Positions 1 to 8,079 of a DNA stretch of 39,849 nucleotides are shown one piece after another. The position numbers and the translations under genes were made by a program. The stretch covers positions 1 through 39,849 of the forward strand of contig JAGXBC010000006.1 in NCBI GenBank assembly GCA_018971305.1. Reading direction: 5' to 3'. Within the stretch, counting starts at the first letter, position 1; each line of letters begins with the position of its first letter. The notes under the pieces are model-generated. The model made no database searches, had not been told where the DNA came from, and saw only the letters and a list, made by a program, of their open reading frames with translations. This DNA comes from Patescibacteria group bacterium (GTDB lineage: Bacteria > Patescibacteriota > Minisyncoccia > UBA6257 > 2-01-FULL-56-20).

Positions 1-149
1 AGTCACGATTATCCGCTTGACCTGCGAGAGAAAATGCCCATCCACCCTCATGCCGGTCACTTTCATTTTAATGAGCCGATCCCGCAATTCATCATTGACG
101 ACCGACTGTGCAGCGGCGATTTCGTCCTTTTCCGACTTTAACTGCATCG
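1..149. repeat. Terminal direct repeat, identical to 39701-39849
   Basis: Exact match of agtcacgattatccgcttgacctgcgagag...cgactttaactgcatcg at both ends. Confidence 0.98.
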
Positions 150-200
150 CCCATTTGACGAGATACTCGATACTTTCCTTTTTGATATCCTGTGGCTCTT

Positions 201-830
201 TCATTTTTTACCTCCCTCTAAATGGGCCGCGATTAATTCTTTGGCCCTACTTTGTACGAGATTTGGCGGTATCGGTATTTTTAATGACTTCATTGTCTGA
301 ATCTGCGCGGAGGTCGCCGGATCGTTATCATGCTCGTCTTTGGGTATTTCTTTCGATTCGGTCAATTCCTCCACGCTGATTTCCTTAAACTCATTCTTGC
401 CGTAAATGTCACTCGCGAATCCGAACTGTGCTGCGCATCTTTTGAGCCCATCAGTAACCGCAGCCTTTTCATCGTTTCCGTAATCAAGAGGTTCTGTGGT
501 TCCTTTGCGCATGATAATATCCTTTTTACCGATATCGTCTTTATGCAGTAACTCGCTTCCATCCGGCTTATGGATGGTCAATCGGATTGTCGCGCAGACT
601 TGCCCATGCTTCTCGCGTATATCAAGGACTGTGCTCGACCACATCCAGCCGAAGGTATAATTTAAGCATTTTTTAATATACACCCCTGTCACATACTGCC
701 ACGTTCCACCGCCTTTCGCCGGCCGTTGGTAGACGTGATGCGGGGGTGTACGCTGTAGGGTGCGCAGGATTTGTTCTGTTGTAAATACACTTTTTCCAAC
801 CATGAGTTTTTTACCGTGATCTTCTGTCAT
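201..830 (-). CDS. Rad52/Rad22-like single-strand annealing protein
   Basis: 209 aa; KAAVTDGLKRCAAQFGFASDIYGKNEF resembles the Rad52-family AVTDALKRAxRxFG motif; good SD (AAGGAGTAAAT). Confidence 0.7.
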   Translation of the reverse strand: MTEDHGKKLMVGKSVFTTEQILRTLQRTPPHHVYQRPAKGGGTWQYVTGVYIKKCLNYTFGWMWSSTVLDIREKHGQVCATIRLTIHKPDGSELLHKDDIGKKDIIMRKGTTEPLDYGNDEKAAVTDGLKRCAAQFGFASDIYGKNEFKEISVEELTESKEIPKDEHDNDPATSAQIQTMKSLKIPIPPNLVQSRAKELIAAHLEGGKK

Positions 831-930
831 ATTTACTCCTTTCTTTTGATAATTCTTTTATACGTGCATTGGCTTGTTTTGTTGTTAATACTCCAGCCTT
901 CCATAAGTTGACGATTTCAATGAGTGTCAT
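811..930 (-). CDS. Small hypothetical protein (39 aa, MTLIEIVNLWKAGVLTTKQANARIKELSKERSKYDRRSR)
   Basis: Read directly; ATGA-type overlap with the upstream gene ending at 927. Confidence 0.5.
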   Translation of the reverse strand: MTLIEIVNLWKAGVLTTKQANARIKELSKERSKYDRRSR

Positions 931-1151
931 AATCCTAGTAATTTTTCTAACCAATTTTTACTTGTTTGTTTTAATATAAAATTATTTCGTCTTTTTTCTC
1001 GTATCATAAATAATCTATTGCTTTCATTTATAAATATTTGTGCTTTTTTTATACCAACAGATCTAACATATTTTGCTGCTGTTATTGGATCAATACATCC
1101 AATATCTTTTAAGTGAGCCATTTTTATTGGATCAATCTTTTTTATGTTCAT
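927..1151 (-). CDS. Hypothetical protein
   Basis: 74 aa ORF in a tightly packed leftward operon. Confidence 0.55.
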   Translation of the reverse strand: MNIKKIDPIKMAHLKDIGCIDPITAAKYVRSVGIKKAQIFINESNRLFMIREKRRNNFILKQTSKNWLEKLLGL

Positions 1152-1327
1152 TTTAGCCTCTCATTCTCCGGCAATGGTGTTTTGCAGTCCTCGCGGTAGC
1201 CGTAAACTGCGCACATATGTTTATTGTAGGCTTTCAGGTTCGCGCCATTGACAAATTCCATAATAATGATACCGATGGCTATAAGTAATAACATTTCAAG
1301 AAATTGTTGAATAAGTAGAAATTTCAT
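1148..1327 (-). CDS. Small single-TM protein (MKFLLIQQFLEMLLLIAIGIIIMEFV...)
   Basis: Start trimmed to ATG at 1327 next to the upstream ORF stop; hydrophobic N-terminus. Confidence 0.55.
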   Translation of the reverse strand: MKFLLIQQFLEMLLLIAIGIIIMEFVNGANLKAYNKHMCAVYGYREDCKTPLPENERLK

Positions 1328-1328
1328 A

Positions 1329-1544
1329 TTAAATTTCACTCCATTCGTACCCGCAATGATGACACAGTAAATCTGCTGATAATCCCCCAGCATCATTTGG
1401 ATTTACGTCGGCATAGACAAGGCCGACAGTGTGGCACTTGGGACACTCGCTATCCTCGCCGTAGTATATATAGCCAGAGGGGATATGTACATTTTCTGCT
1501 AGTTTTTCACCTTCTTTTATCAACAAATCGGTTGTATTTAGCAT
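1329..1544 (-). CDS. Zinc-ribbon protein
   Basis: CPKC...CHHC in 71 aa; SD-like GGGTGA; promoter at 1575-1593. Confidence 0.6.
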   Translation of the reverse strand: MLNTTDLLIKEGEKLAENVHIPSGYIYYGEDSECPKCHTVGLVYADVNPNDAGGLSADLLCHHCGYEWSEI

Positions 1545-1589
1545 ATTTTCACCCTTTCTTTACTTATTATAAATATATAATAGGTATTG

Positions 1590-1808
1590 TCAAGGGGTCA
1601 ATTTAGCCTCGTTTTTGGATCTCAATAGACTATTTTCAAAAGTTTCGTGATCCATGGATATTTTCTGTTTATTTCTATATAAAATAATCCCTTCTGACCA
1701 ATATTCACCGGTTCGCGCCATCGGTAGTCCACATTTTCTACAGGAACGGTTTTTCCTGTTCATAAATATTGCCTTACATTTGGGGCAAAAAATAACTTTT
1801 CTACTCAT
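1590..1808 (-). CDS. Zinc-ribbon protein
   Basis: CPKC...CRKC in 72 aa. Confidence 0.6.
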   Translation of the reverse strand: MSRKVIFCPKCKAIFMNRKNRSCRKCGLPMARTGEYWSEGIILYRNKQKISMDHETFENSLLRSKNEAKLTP

Positions 1809-1871
1809 AGTTTTATTTGGTGACGATGGTGACGATAGTTACGTTGTTGACGTTGTATAGGTTGTATACGA

Positions 1872-3338
1872 TTATTTTGTATAATATAGTTCGGGTTGTT
1901 GTTTTTCTGTCTTGGGAATCTCAATATCAATACCAAACTCTATTTTTAAGGAATTTATACGATCCTCATTCCAAACAACGCCCATAGATCCTCCGTGGAG
2001 AGTTCTGGTCTCAAGACCCATAGAACGAAGTTTATTAAGGATTGTTCGGCTCTGTGTATTGTATTTGCTATTAAGATTTCCTTCATTATATTTATTGGCA
2101 ATAAGCTGTCCTTTGATACAGCCGCTCTCTATCTGATCTTGGCAATAGAGAAGCGCCAGAATAATCTGACCGCTGGTACTATCAACCTTTTCCGCGAGAC
2201 GGCGTTTTTCAATCTCGTGTACCATTTTCTTAAATGCTTCTTCTCTGGCGGGATTTATATTCATTAGAACTTGATAAAGAGGCTGAGTAATGTCTCCAAG
2301 TCGTGATTTAGCTATTCGGCCAACGTCGGGCCACATATCTCCCATTGTAGAGGCTCTCCAAGCTGTCAGTTTCTCTTTAATCGGGAGCGCATCTTCTGGT
2401 TGCACCTTTAGTGTAAATTCTTTCTTTGAATTTACCATGATTATTGGAATTGCTCGAGTATCTAGTATTTCGTGTATCGTTTCGTTGGTAGCGAAAATTG
2501 TAGGGCCAAAAACTGTATAATAATCTGTATCTTGAAAAGCTCCCTTTTCTGGTCGATTTACTCGAGAAACGTCAATGCCTCGCTCCGGCCTATTGAGAAA
2601 CACATCTTCACTTCCTGCCTTTTCTATTTTTTCCCATAAATTCATCATGTCAAGAGCAAGCGTGGCGTCAATATGCGTACAATCACGTAAAACCTGTGCA
2701 TCGGTGAGGCTTATTTTACGAAGTCCGCGTCGTGCTATATAGATCATTGATTTAAGCATTCGCGACTTACCTTTTTCTGGCAAACCAAGAAAATAAATAA
2801 TAGGGCTAAAGTCAGCGCGTTCCATACAATATGTGTGAAAAGCCCATACCGTCATTACATCATATAGGCCTTCTTCGGGAAGCTCTGCTCGGCCGTGATA
2901 ATACTCTATAATTTGGTCATATAACTCTACGTCCCAATAAAAAATGACGTTCTTATTTATCGTCTTATCGTCACCATCGTCACCAATACCGTCTTTTTTG
3001 ATACTATTTGATACGCTTTTTTCTATTTTTGAATTTTTCCTTTCAAAAATATAATGGAGTACTTCTTCTTTACGTGGGAACAAAAGATTATGGGGTAATA
3101 AATTCTTTGGAGGAGGTTGATAGGTTCTATCATCTATAATAACCGAAGGAGAAACGGAAACACTTTTACTTGTCGGATCAAAAATGAGATATTCTAATTC
3201 GTGATTTTCGTTTTCCACCAAATCAACCAAATTAGGAAATGAGGCCTTATAGGAAATTTTGTTTTTTTCTTTTGATTCCTGTATAAGCTCTTTTTTTAGT
3301 TGCTCGTCTAATTGTTCATCAACCGTTTTTTTGACCAT
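1872..3338 (-). CDS. P-loop ATPase, putative replicative helicase or primase-helicase-like protein
   Basis: 488 aa; Walker A-like GLPEKGKSR, later FGPTIFATNE; position in the replication arm. Confidence 0.6.
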   Translation of the reverse strand: MVKKTVDEQLDEQLKKELIQESKEKNKISYKASFPNLVDLVENENHELEYLIFDPTSKSVSVSPSVIIDDRTYQPPPKNLLPHNLLFPRKEEVLHYIFERKNSKIEKSVSNSIKKDGIGDDGDDKTINKNVIFYWDVELYDQIIEYYHGRAELPEEGLYDVMTVWAFHTYCMERADFSPIIYFLGLPEKGKSRMLKSMIYIARRGLRKISLTDAQVLRDCTHIDATLALDMMNLWEKIEKAGSEDVFLNRPERGIDVSRVNRPEKGAFQDTDYYTVFGPTIFATNETIHEILDTRAIPIIMVNSKKEFTLKVQPEDALPIKEKLTAWRASTMGDMWPDVGRIAKSRLGDITQPLYQVLMNINPAREEAFKKMVHEIEKRRLAEKVDSTSGQIILALLYCQDQIESGCIKGQLIANKYNEGNLNSKYNTQSRTILNKLRSMGLETRTLHGGSMGVVWNEDRINSLKIEFGIDIEIPKTEKQQPELYYTK

Positions 3339-3585
3339 AAAGAATTAAAAACTGCTCTACGTTTTTTATTATTTTTTTATCGGTTAAGGACTCTAATAAA
3401 GCATTGTTAAGACGATCTTTTTTAGAATATGAAAGAACTGAAAGTACTCCGTATTCGATTCCCTTTTTGCATAAAATCTGTATTTTCATTGCTATCTTTT
3501 CCAAATCAGAAACCCCTCCGCGTGACGACCCACTCAGTAAAGTGGACGCGGAGGGATTACTAACTTGGAAAAAGTGGGTCGTCAT
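3319..3585 (-). CDS. Small hypothetical protein, first gene of the leftward arm (start may be ATG at about 3492)
   Basis: 88 aa ORF; N-terminal third is low complexity and overlaps strong inverted repeats. Confidence 0.5.
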   Translation of the reverse strand: MTTHFFQVSNPSASTLLSGSSRGGVSDLEKIAMKIQILCKKGIEYGVLSVLSYSKKDRLNNALLESLTDKKIIKNVEQFLILYGQKNG

Positions 3586-3653
3586 AGTTATTTAACAGTA
3601 TACCCATCATAACCTGTTGTCAAGAACCAATTTGTCACGTCCTGATCTTGTTT

Positions 3654-3682
3654 TTTACAAAACACTACAGGTAGTGTATAAT
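3654..3682 (+). promoter_or_regulatory. Sigma70-like promoter TTTACA-17-TATAAT with palindrome ACACTACAGGTAGTGT in the spacer
   Basis: -35 at 3654-3659, -10 at 3677-3682, perfect 7-bp arms at 3662-3668 and 3671-3677. Confidence 0.75.
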
Positions 3683-3689
3683 AGGTGTT

Positions 3690-3878
3690 ATGGAATACAA
3701 AGAATTACTTACAAAATTTCGTGAACGTCGGCAACAAATCAGAGAGGACTATAACAGAAAAGACGAAGCCGGCAAACGATTATATAATCAACGACAACTT
3801 GCGCAAAAGTATAATATTTCGCAAGCTCGTATTTGGATTATTCTTAATGAGCCTAAAAAACCCGCAAGCAAAAGGTAA
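3690..3878 (+). CDS. Small HTH-like DNA-binding protein
   Basis: 62 aa; RQLAQKYNISQARIWIILNE looks like a helix-turn-helix. Confidence 0.6.
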   Translation: MEYKELLTKFRERRQQIREDYNRKDEAGKRLYNQRQLAQKYNISQARIWIILNEPKKPASKR

Positions 3879-4287
3879 ACGATTTGAATACTATGTGCGC
3901 GACGTCCTTAGAGCCTATGGCTACAAAGCGGAACGTACTCCGCTATCCGGCGCGCTTGATGGGTGGGCTGGCGATATCACCAGCCGTAGCTTCCCATTCT
4001 TCATTGAATGTAAAAACACGGAAAAAACACAATTCATGGAATGGTACAAAAAAGCGCAGGATGAATCGACGCCGCGCCGACCCGTCATCATTTGGACACG
4101 TAATGGCGAAACCGCCTATGTATTTTTACAACTCACCGATTTCCTCGACCAAATCACGGCGAAACCACCGGCGCAGCCAATCCCTAAAAAGGTACTACAG
4201 AAGAAAAAAACGGCACCAGAGGACGTAGCATGGCAAGGGTCATTATCTAAGTTTAGAATGTCGCACCGAAATAAATATAGTACTTGA
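3847..4287 (+). CDS. Holliday-junction-resolvase-like PD-(D/E)XK nuclease
   Basis: GKRFEYYVRDVLRAYGYKAERTPLSGALDGWAGDITSRSFPFFIECKNTEK; E...D...ExK arrangement. Confidence 0.6.
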   Translation: MSLKNPQAKGKRFEYYVRDVLRAYGYKAERTPLSGALDGWAGDITSRSFPFFIECKNTEKTQFMEWYKKAQDESTPRRPVIIWTRNGETAYVFLQLTDFLDQITAKPPAQPIPKKVLQKKKTAPEDVAWQGSLSKFRMSHRNKYST

Positions 4288-4312
4288 CAATACCTATTAT
4301 ATGAATTACAAT
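4284..4312 (+). promoter_or_regulatory. Sigma70-like promoter TTGACA-17-TACAAT with inverted repeat AATACCTATT/AATAGGTATT
   Basis: -35 at 4284-4289, -10 at 4307-4312; arms at 4289-4298 and 4310-4319. Confidence 0.75.
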
Positions 4313-4334
4313 AGGTATTAAGAAAGGACAAAAT

Positions 4335-4490
4335 ATGGACTTTGATGATAAATTTTTCACAAATACGTTAATTTTACTCGAGACAGAACTAAATGATCTG
4401 TCACAATGGAGCGTCTATAATGGTGATAAGTATAATGAAGAAATTGCCCAACTTAAAACCATCATTGAAAAAATGAAAGGTGAAAAATGA
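4335..4490 (+). CDS. Small hypothetical protein (51 aa, MDFDDKFFTNTLILLETELNDLSQW...)
   Basis: SD AAAGGAC; ATGA overlap with the next gene. Confidence 0.55.
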   Translation: MDFDDKFFTNTLILLETELNDLSQWSVYNGDKYNEEIAQLKTIIEKMKGEK

Positions 4491-4747
4491 AAATCCAACC
4501 CCTCAATTTATTTTATCGTTTTATGTGGTATCCCGTGGTTTTTGGATTAGGAATGTTATTTGCAGGATTTTTATATTACCGATTAACCACGCCGCAGATG
4601 TGGTGGGCCAAAGACCACCCTAAGGAAGTAGATTGGGCACACGCGAGGTATGACCTATATCAAAAAGCCGCTGGTATGTTGTATTTTCAAGACGAAAAAG
4701 GAACTGGTGTCACCATAGTACGACCAAGTGATATGCCAGTAAAATAA
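4487..4747 (+). CDS. Small membrane protein
   Basis: 86 aa; hydrophobic stretch FMWYPVVFGLGMLFAGFLYY. Confidence 0.6.
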   Translation: MKIQPLNLFYRFMWYPVVFGLGMLFAGFLYYRLTTPQMWWAKDHPKEVDWAHARYDLYQKAAGMLYFQDEKGTGVTIVRPSDMPVK

Positions 4748-4748
4748 T

Positions 4749-4904
4749 ATGCACAGTGTTTGTGACCTAGGAAATATTACGTGGACAAGTCCATTTAATA
4801 GATATATGTGGGAGGGTGTTTGTGGAAAGGGCGGTACAGGAATAATAATATTGGTGATTGTTATTTTTTTGTTTCTAGTAGCTATTAAATCAGCAAGCAA
4901 ATAA
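4749..4904 (+). CDS. Small single-TM protein (51 aa, MHSVCDLGN...GIIILVIVIFLFLVAIKSASK)
   Basis: Read directly between flanking genes; C-terminal TM segment. Confidence 0.5.
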   Translation: MHSVCDLGNITWTSPFNRYMWEGVCGKGGTGIIILVIVIFLFLVAIKSASK

Positions 4905-4927
4905 TAGTTATTTGTTATACTACATAT

Positions 4928-5206
4928 ATGAAATTTTATCCGGCACAAGGTGTTTACATAGCAGAGCTTCTCGAAGATAAAGAAAAAATATTTGTCGACA
5001 CGCGGAAAACCCGTCTCATAAAAGGAAAAGTGGTCGCCATCAACCCTGTAGAAGTGACAGACTTTGGTATAGAAATCAAAACCCCTATTCGTGTCGGTGA
5101 CGTTGTATATTTTCTTAGCTACGAGGGAGACTACGATAATGCAAAAATAGACGGGAAAACATATTACGCAGTACTAAGAAAAGATCATCGATTCGTACTC
5201 AAATGA
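4928..5206 (+). CDS. groES: GroES-like co-chaperonin
   Basis: 92 aa; GKVVAINPVEV...IRVGDVVYFLSYEGDYDNAKIDGKTYYAVLRKDHRFVLK matches the Cpn10 pattern; directly upstream of groEL. Confidence 0.8.
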   Translation: MKFYPAQGVYIAELLEDKEKIFVDTRKTRLIKGKVVAINPVEVTDFGIEIKTPIRVGDVVYFLSYEGDYDNAKIDGKTYYAVLRKDHRFVLK

Positions 5207-6780
5207 AAAAAACAGAAATACTACATGGGCAGAAAGCGCGTGCAAAAATACTTGCTGGCGTCAATAAGATGGCCGATACGGTCACAATCACGTTAGGATT
5301 AAAAGGCCGAAACGTGGCAATCGCTATGCAGGACTTCCAGGGCAACATATACAAACGAGACAATATCCACGATGGTGTACGAGTAAGTAAAGCCATAGAC
5401 CTGCCGGACGAATTTGAGAACATGGGGGCGGCCATTATGCGTGAGGCTGCCGAGAAAACGGTCATGGAGGTCGGTGATGGCACAACGGTAACGATTCTCC
5501 TTAGCCAGGCACTTTATCAAGAGGCAAATAAAGCAATAGCCACAGGATCAGACCCTGTTGAGATACGGGAAGGATTAGAAAAAGCGGCTGACACGCTTGT
5601 AGGGGCTCTGGGAAAATATGCAATCCCTGTAAAATCGCACGATCAAGCTAAACATATCGCAACCATATCATGTCAGGATCCCCAAATTGGTGAAATGATA
5701 GCGGATACCCTTTATAAAATAGGCGCTGAAGGAGTCGCCACCATAGAGGAATCCAAAAATAATGAAACTACTGTTGACTATCAGACAGGTATGCAGCTTG
5801 AGAAAGGATATTACCATCCATACTTCATTACCGATCAGGAAACAGAATCGGCAGTATTGGAAAATCCTTATATCCTTCTTACTGATAAACACCTTATGAG
5901 CTTGGAGCCTCTCGAGAAGCTCTTGACCGAAGTATACAACCGTCATGCGGCCATCGTATTTGTGTGTGCGTCATTTTCAGGTGTAACGATTCCCCTCTTA
6001 TTGCAAAATAAAATGGGAGGAAAACTCAACTGTCTCGCTATACAAGCTCCCTCCTTTGGAGAAAACCAACAAGCAACCCTTGAGGATATCGCGACTCTTA
6101 CTGGCGGCAAGTTTATTGCAGAGGGTACCGGCATGGACTTAAAAGATATAACTCTCAAAGAATTAGGCCGTGCCGACTATGTGACAGCAAATAAAAACTC
6201 ATCATTGATTGTAGGTGGCAAAGGCAACACAAAAGATATAGAGCTACGGGTAGAAAAAATAAAAAGTCAGATTGAAACACAGGATGATGAGTTCAAAAAA
6301 GAAAAACTCCGTGAGCGATTGGGCAAACTCACGAACGGTATTGCAGTCATACACGTTGGCGGGTACACGGAGATTGAAATGAAAGACCGCAAAGAAAAAA
6401 TTATTGATGCTGTATCAGCTACGCGCGCCGCAATGAAAAAGGGGATAGTGCCAGGTGGAGAAATTATTTATCTCAAGCTCCGCGAAATGCTTGGTAACTC
6501 AATAGCTGAGCGTATTATGTATAAAGTTCTTGAGCGCCCATTTAATAAGCTGGTAGAAAATGCTGGTCTCGACAGCGGACAGATGCGTGAACGTCTACGA
6601 AATGTGACTACAAAAAATGCCGGTGTTGATCTTCGAGATAACAAAATAAAAGACATGGTGAAAGCGGGGATTATTGATCCCCTGTTAGTTGTAGAGAGCG
6701 CATTGTATAATAGCGTTAGTGTAGCAAATGCCTTAATACTCACTGAGGCTATTATCGTGCCAAAAGTTGACAAAAAGTGA
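5203..6780 (+). CDS. groEL: GroEL chaperonin (Cpn60)
   Basis: 525 aa; GLKGRNVAI, DGVRVSKAIDL, ENMGAAIMREAAEKT, VGDGTTVTILLSQAL, DAVSATRAAMKKGIVPGGE, GIIDPLLVVESALYNSVSVANALILTEAII. Confidence 0.97.
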   Translation: MKKTEILHGQKARAKILAGVNKMADTVTITLGLKGRNVAIAMQDFQGNIYKRDNIHDGVRVSKAIDLPDEFENMGAAIMREAAEKTVMEVGDGTTVTILLSQALYQEANKAIATGSDPVEIREGLEKAADTLVGALGKYAIPVKSHDQAKHIATISCQDPQIGEMIADTLYKIGAEGVATIEESKNNETTVDYQTGMQLEKGYYHPYFITDQETESAVLENPYILLTDKHLMSLEPLEKLLTEVYNRHAAIVFVCASFSGVTIPLLLQNKMGGKLNCLAIQAPSFGENQQATLEDIATLTGGKFIAEGTGMDLKDITLKELGRADYVTANKNSSLIVGGKGNTKDIELRVEKIKSQIETQDDEFKKEKLRERLGKLTNGIAVIHVGGYTEIEMKDRKEKIIDAVSATRAAMKKGIVPGGEIIYLKLREMLGNSIAERIMYKVLERPFNKLVENAGLDSGQMRERLRNVTTKNAGVDLRDNKIKDMVKAGIIDPLLVVESALYNSVSVANALILTEAIIVPKVDKK

Positions 6781-6796
6781 TTGGAGGTGAGATAGT

Positions 6797-6880
6797 ATGT
6801 TTGGTAAAAAAAGTTCAAAAGGATCGAAGAAAAGCTCAAAGCATTCTTCAAAAAAAAGTTCCAAAAAAAGCTCAAAGTAA
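6797..6880 (+). CDS. Tiny Lys/Ser-rich protein (27 aa, MFGKKSSKGSKKSSKHSSKKSSKKSSK)
   Basis: Strong SD GGAGGTGA upstream; immediately follows groEL. Confidence 0.55.
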   Translation: MFGKKSSKGSKKSSKHSSKKSSKKSSK

Positions 6881-6883
6881 CCT

Positions 6884-7207
6884 ATGATTTGTCCTAGCTG
6901 CCACTTAGGCACAGCGCAGATTGACAAACGACTTGGTGTACTGCCGTGTCGTTTGTGCATTAAACGCCATAGAAACCTTCGGCGTTCTTCCTTACCCCCA
7001 GAGTTCACCAGCGATTCAATAAAACAACAGCGAAAAATGTATCGAAAAGACATTTTGCCTATCCATAATCGCGGCCAGCTTGATAAAGGTTGGCTTGACC
7101 GCTATGGTGCCAAAAAGGCAAAGCAACGAGGTTTTACTGATGAAGAAATAAAAAACGCTCGGTATGTATGGGACGGGGTAGATGAATACTACCCCTCACA
7201 CGTATGA
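6884..7207 (+). CDS. Zinc-ribbon protein
   Basis: CPSC...CRLC motif, 107 aa. Confidence 0.65.
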   Translation: MICPSCHLGTAQIDKRLGVLPCRLCIKRHRNLRRSSLPPEFTSDSIKQQRKMYRKDILPIHNRGQLDKGWLDRYGAKKAKQRGFTDEEIKNARYVWDGVDEYYPSHV

Positions 7208-7464
7208 TTTGGCAACCTACATGGAAAAAAGGTGAGATAATACGCAATATACTAAACGGAAAGCCAGTCATGGTGGTACATATTTATTCCCTCGGTATAA
7301 ACTCTTCAATCACCGAAGTAGTGGATTTGGAAAGTAAGGATAGCCCTACACCGGCACTCTACATTACTCAAGCATATTACGATCAATGGGTGCACGATCA
7401 GGATATGACCCCCAAAGAAACTACTAATGGTGTAGAATGGATACATAACCCAGTACGACTATGA
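7204..7464 (+). CDS. Hypothetical protein
   Basis: 86 aa, ATGA-coupled to neighbours. Confidence 0.6.
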   Translation: MIWQPTWKKGEIIRNILNGKPVMVVHIYSLGINSSITEVVDLESKDSPTPALYITQAYYDQWVHDQDMTPKETTNGVEWIHNPVRL

Positions 7465-7766
7465 CAGACTTTTTTCTAGTATTTGGCACAATTTTAGGTA
7501 TAGCAATCGGTTTCTATTTTGGTTTGCGAATTAATGTAGAAGAAATCAGAAAAGACAAAAAACACATTGCCGATATAATCACGAATGCCCTCGATCAGGT
7601 TGACAGTGATTTACAGGTAGGAGTTTTGCGCCGACCCAGCGCACATGAGGTATTTTTACGGAACGAAGACGATAAGAAAAAGGCATCAAAAAAAGCCATG
7701 AAAGAAACACTTGATACCATACCAGAGCTTAAAAAAGCGAGAGAGGCAGCGGCCAAGCAAAAATAA
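7461..7766 (+). CDS. Small membrane-anchored protein
   Basis: N-terminal TM FFLVFGTILGIAIGFYFGL, then charged helix. Confidence 0.6.
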   Translation: MTDFFLVFGTILGIAIGFYFGLRINVEEIRKDKKHIADIITNALDQVDSDLQVGVLRRPSAHEVFLRNEDDKKKASKKAMKETLDTIPELKKAREAAAKQK

Positions 7767-7768
7767 TA

Positions 7769-7956
7769 TGTACTGTTTCCATTACCGTGTTGAAAATCCA
7801 TTGAGCAAATTTCACCACCATAACCAGAGGTTTGCAATCGCGTGCATACCATACGTCAACACAAAAAAGGAAAAGCAAAAAGATGGAAAGACTATTGATG
7901 TAGAAGAAAAAGGTTTTATGTGCCCACGATGTCTTAAAGTTTATCGAAGTAACTAA
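7769..7956 (+). CDS. Small Cys/His protein (MYCFHYRVENPLSKFHHHNQ...CPRC)
   Basis: Start trimmed to ATG at 7769 after the preceding stop; CPRC plus His cluster. Confidence 0.55.
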
Positions 7957-8079
7957 ATGAGAACAACAGTATACTACCAATCAGAGCGTACGTGCCCAAA
8001 ATGCAGGGATAAATTCATGTCGGACATATACACACTATGCCCGAAGTGCCGAAAGCCAAAAACGGGAAAAAAGCGGTAA
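7957..8079 (+). CDS. Zinc-ribbon miniprotein (40 aa, MRTTVYYQSERTCPKCRDKFMSDIYTLCPKCRKPKTGKKR)
   Basis: Two CPKC knuckles; starts right after the preceding stop. Confidence 0.6.
   Translation: MRTTVYYQSERTCPKCRDKFMSDIYTLCPKCRKPKTGKKR

Noticed and set aside
17-379. 120-aa + ORF at the window start
   Set aside because: Antisense to the join-spanning gene and the Rad52-like gene; no supporting signal.
3685-4287. Full-length 200-aa ORF starting at GTG 3685
   Set aside because: Its first 54 codons overlap the better-supported HTH ORF (3690-3878) in another frame; the nuclease-like protein most likely starts at ATG 3847.
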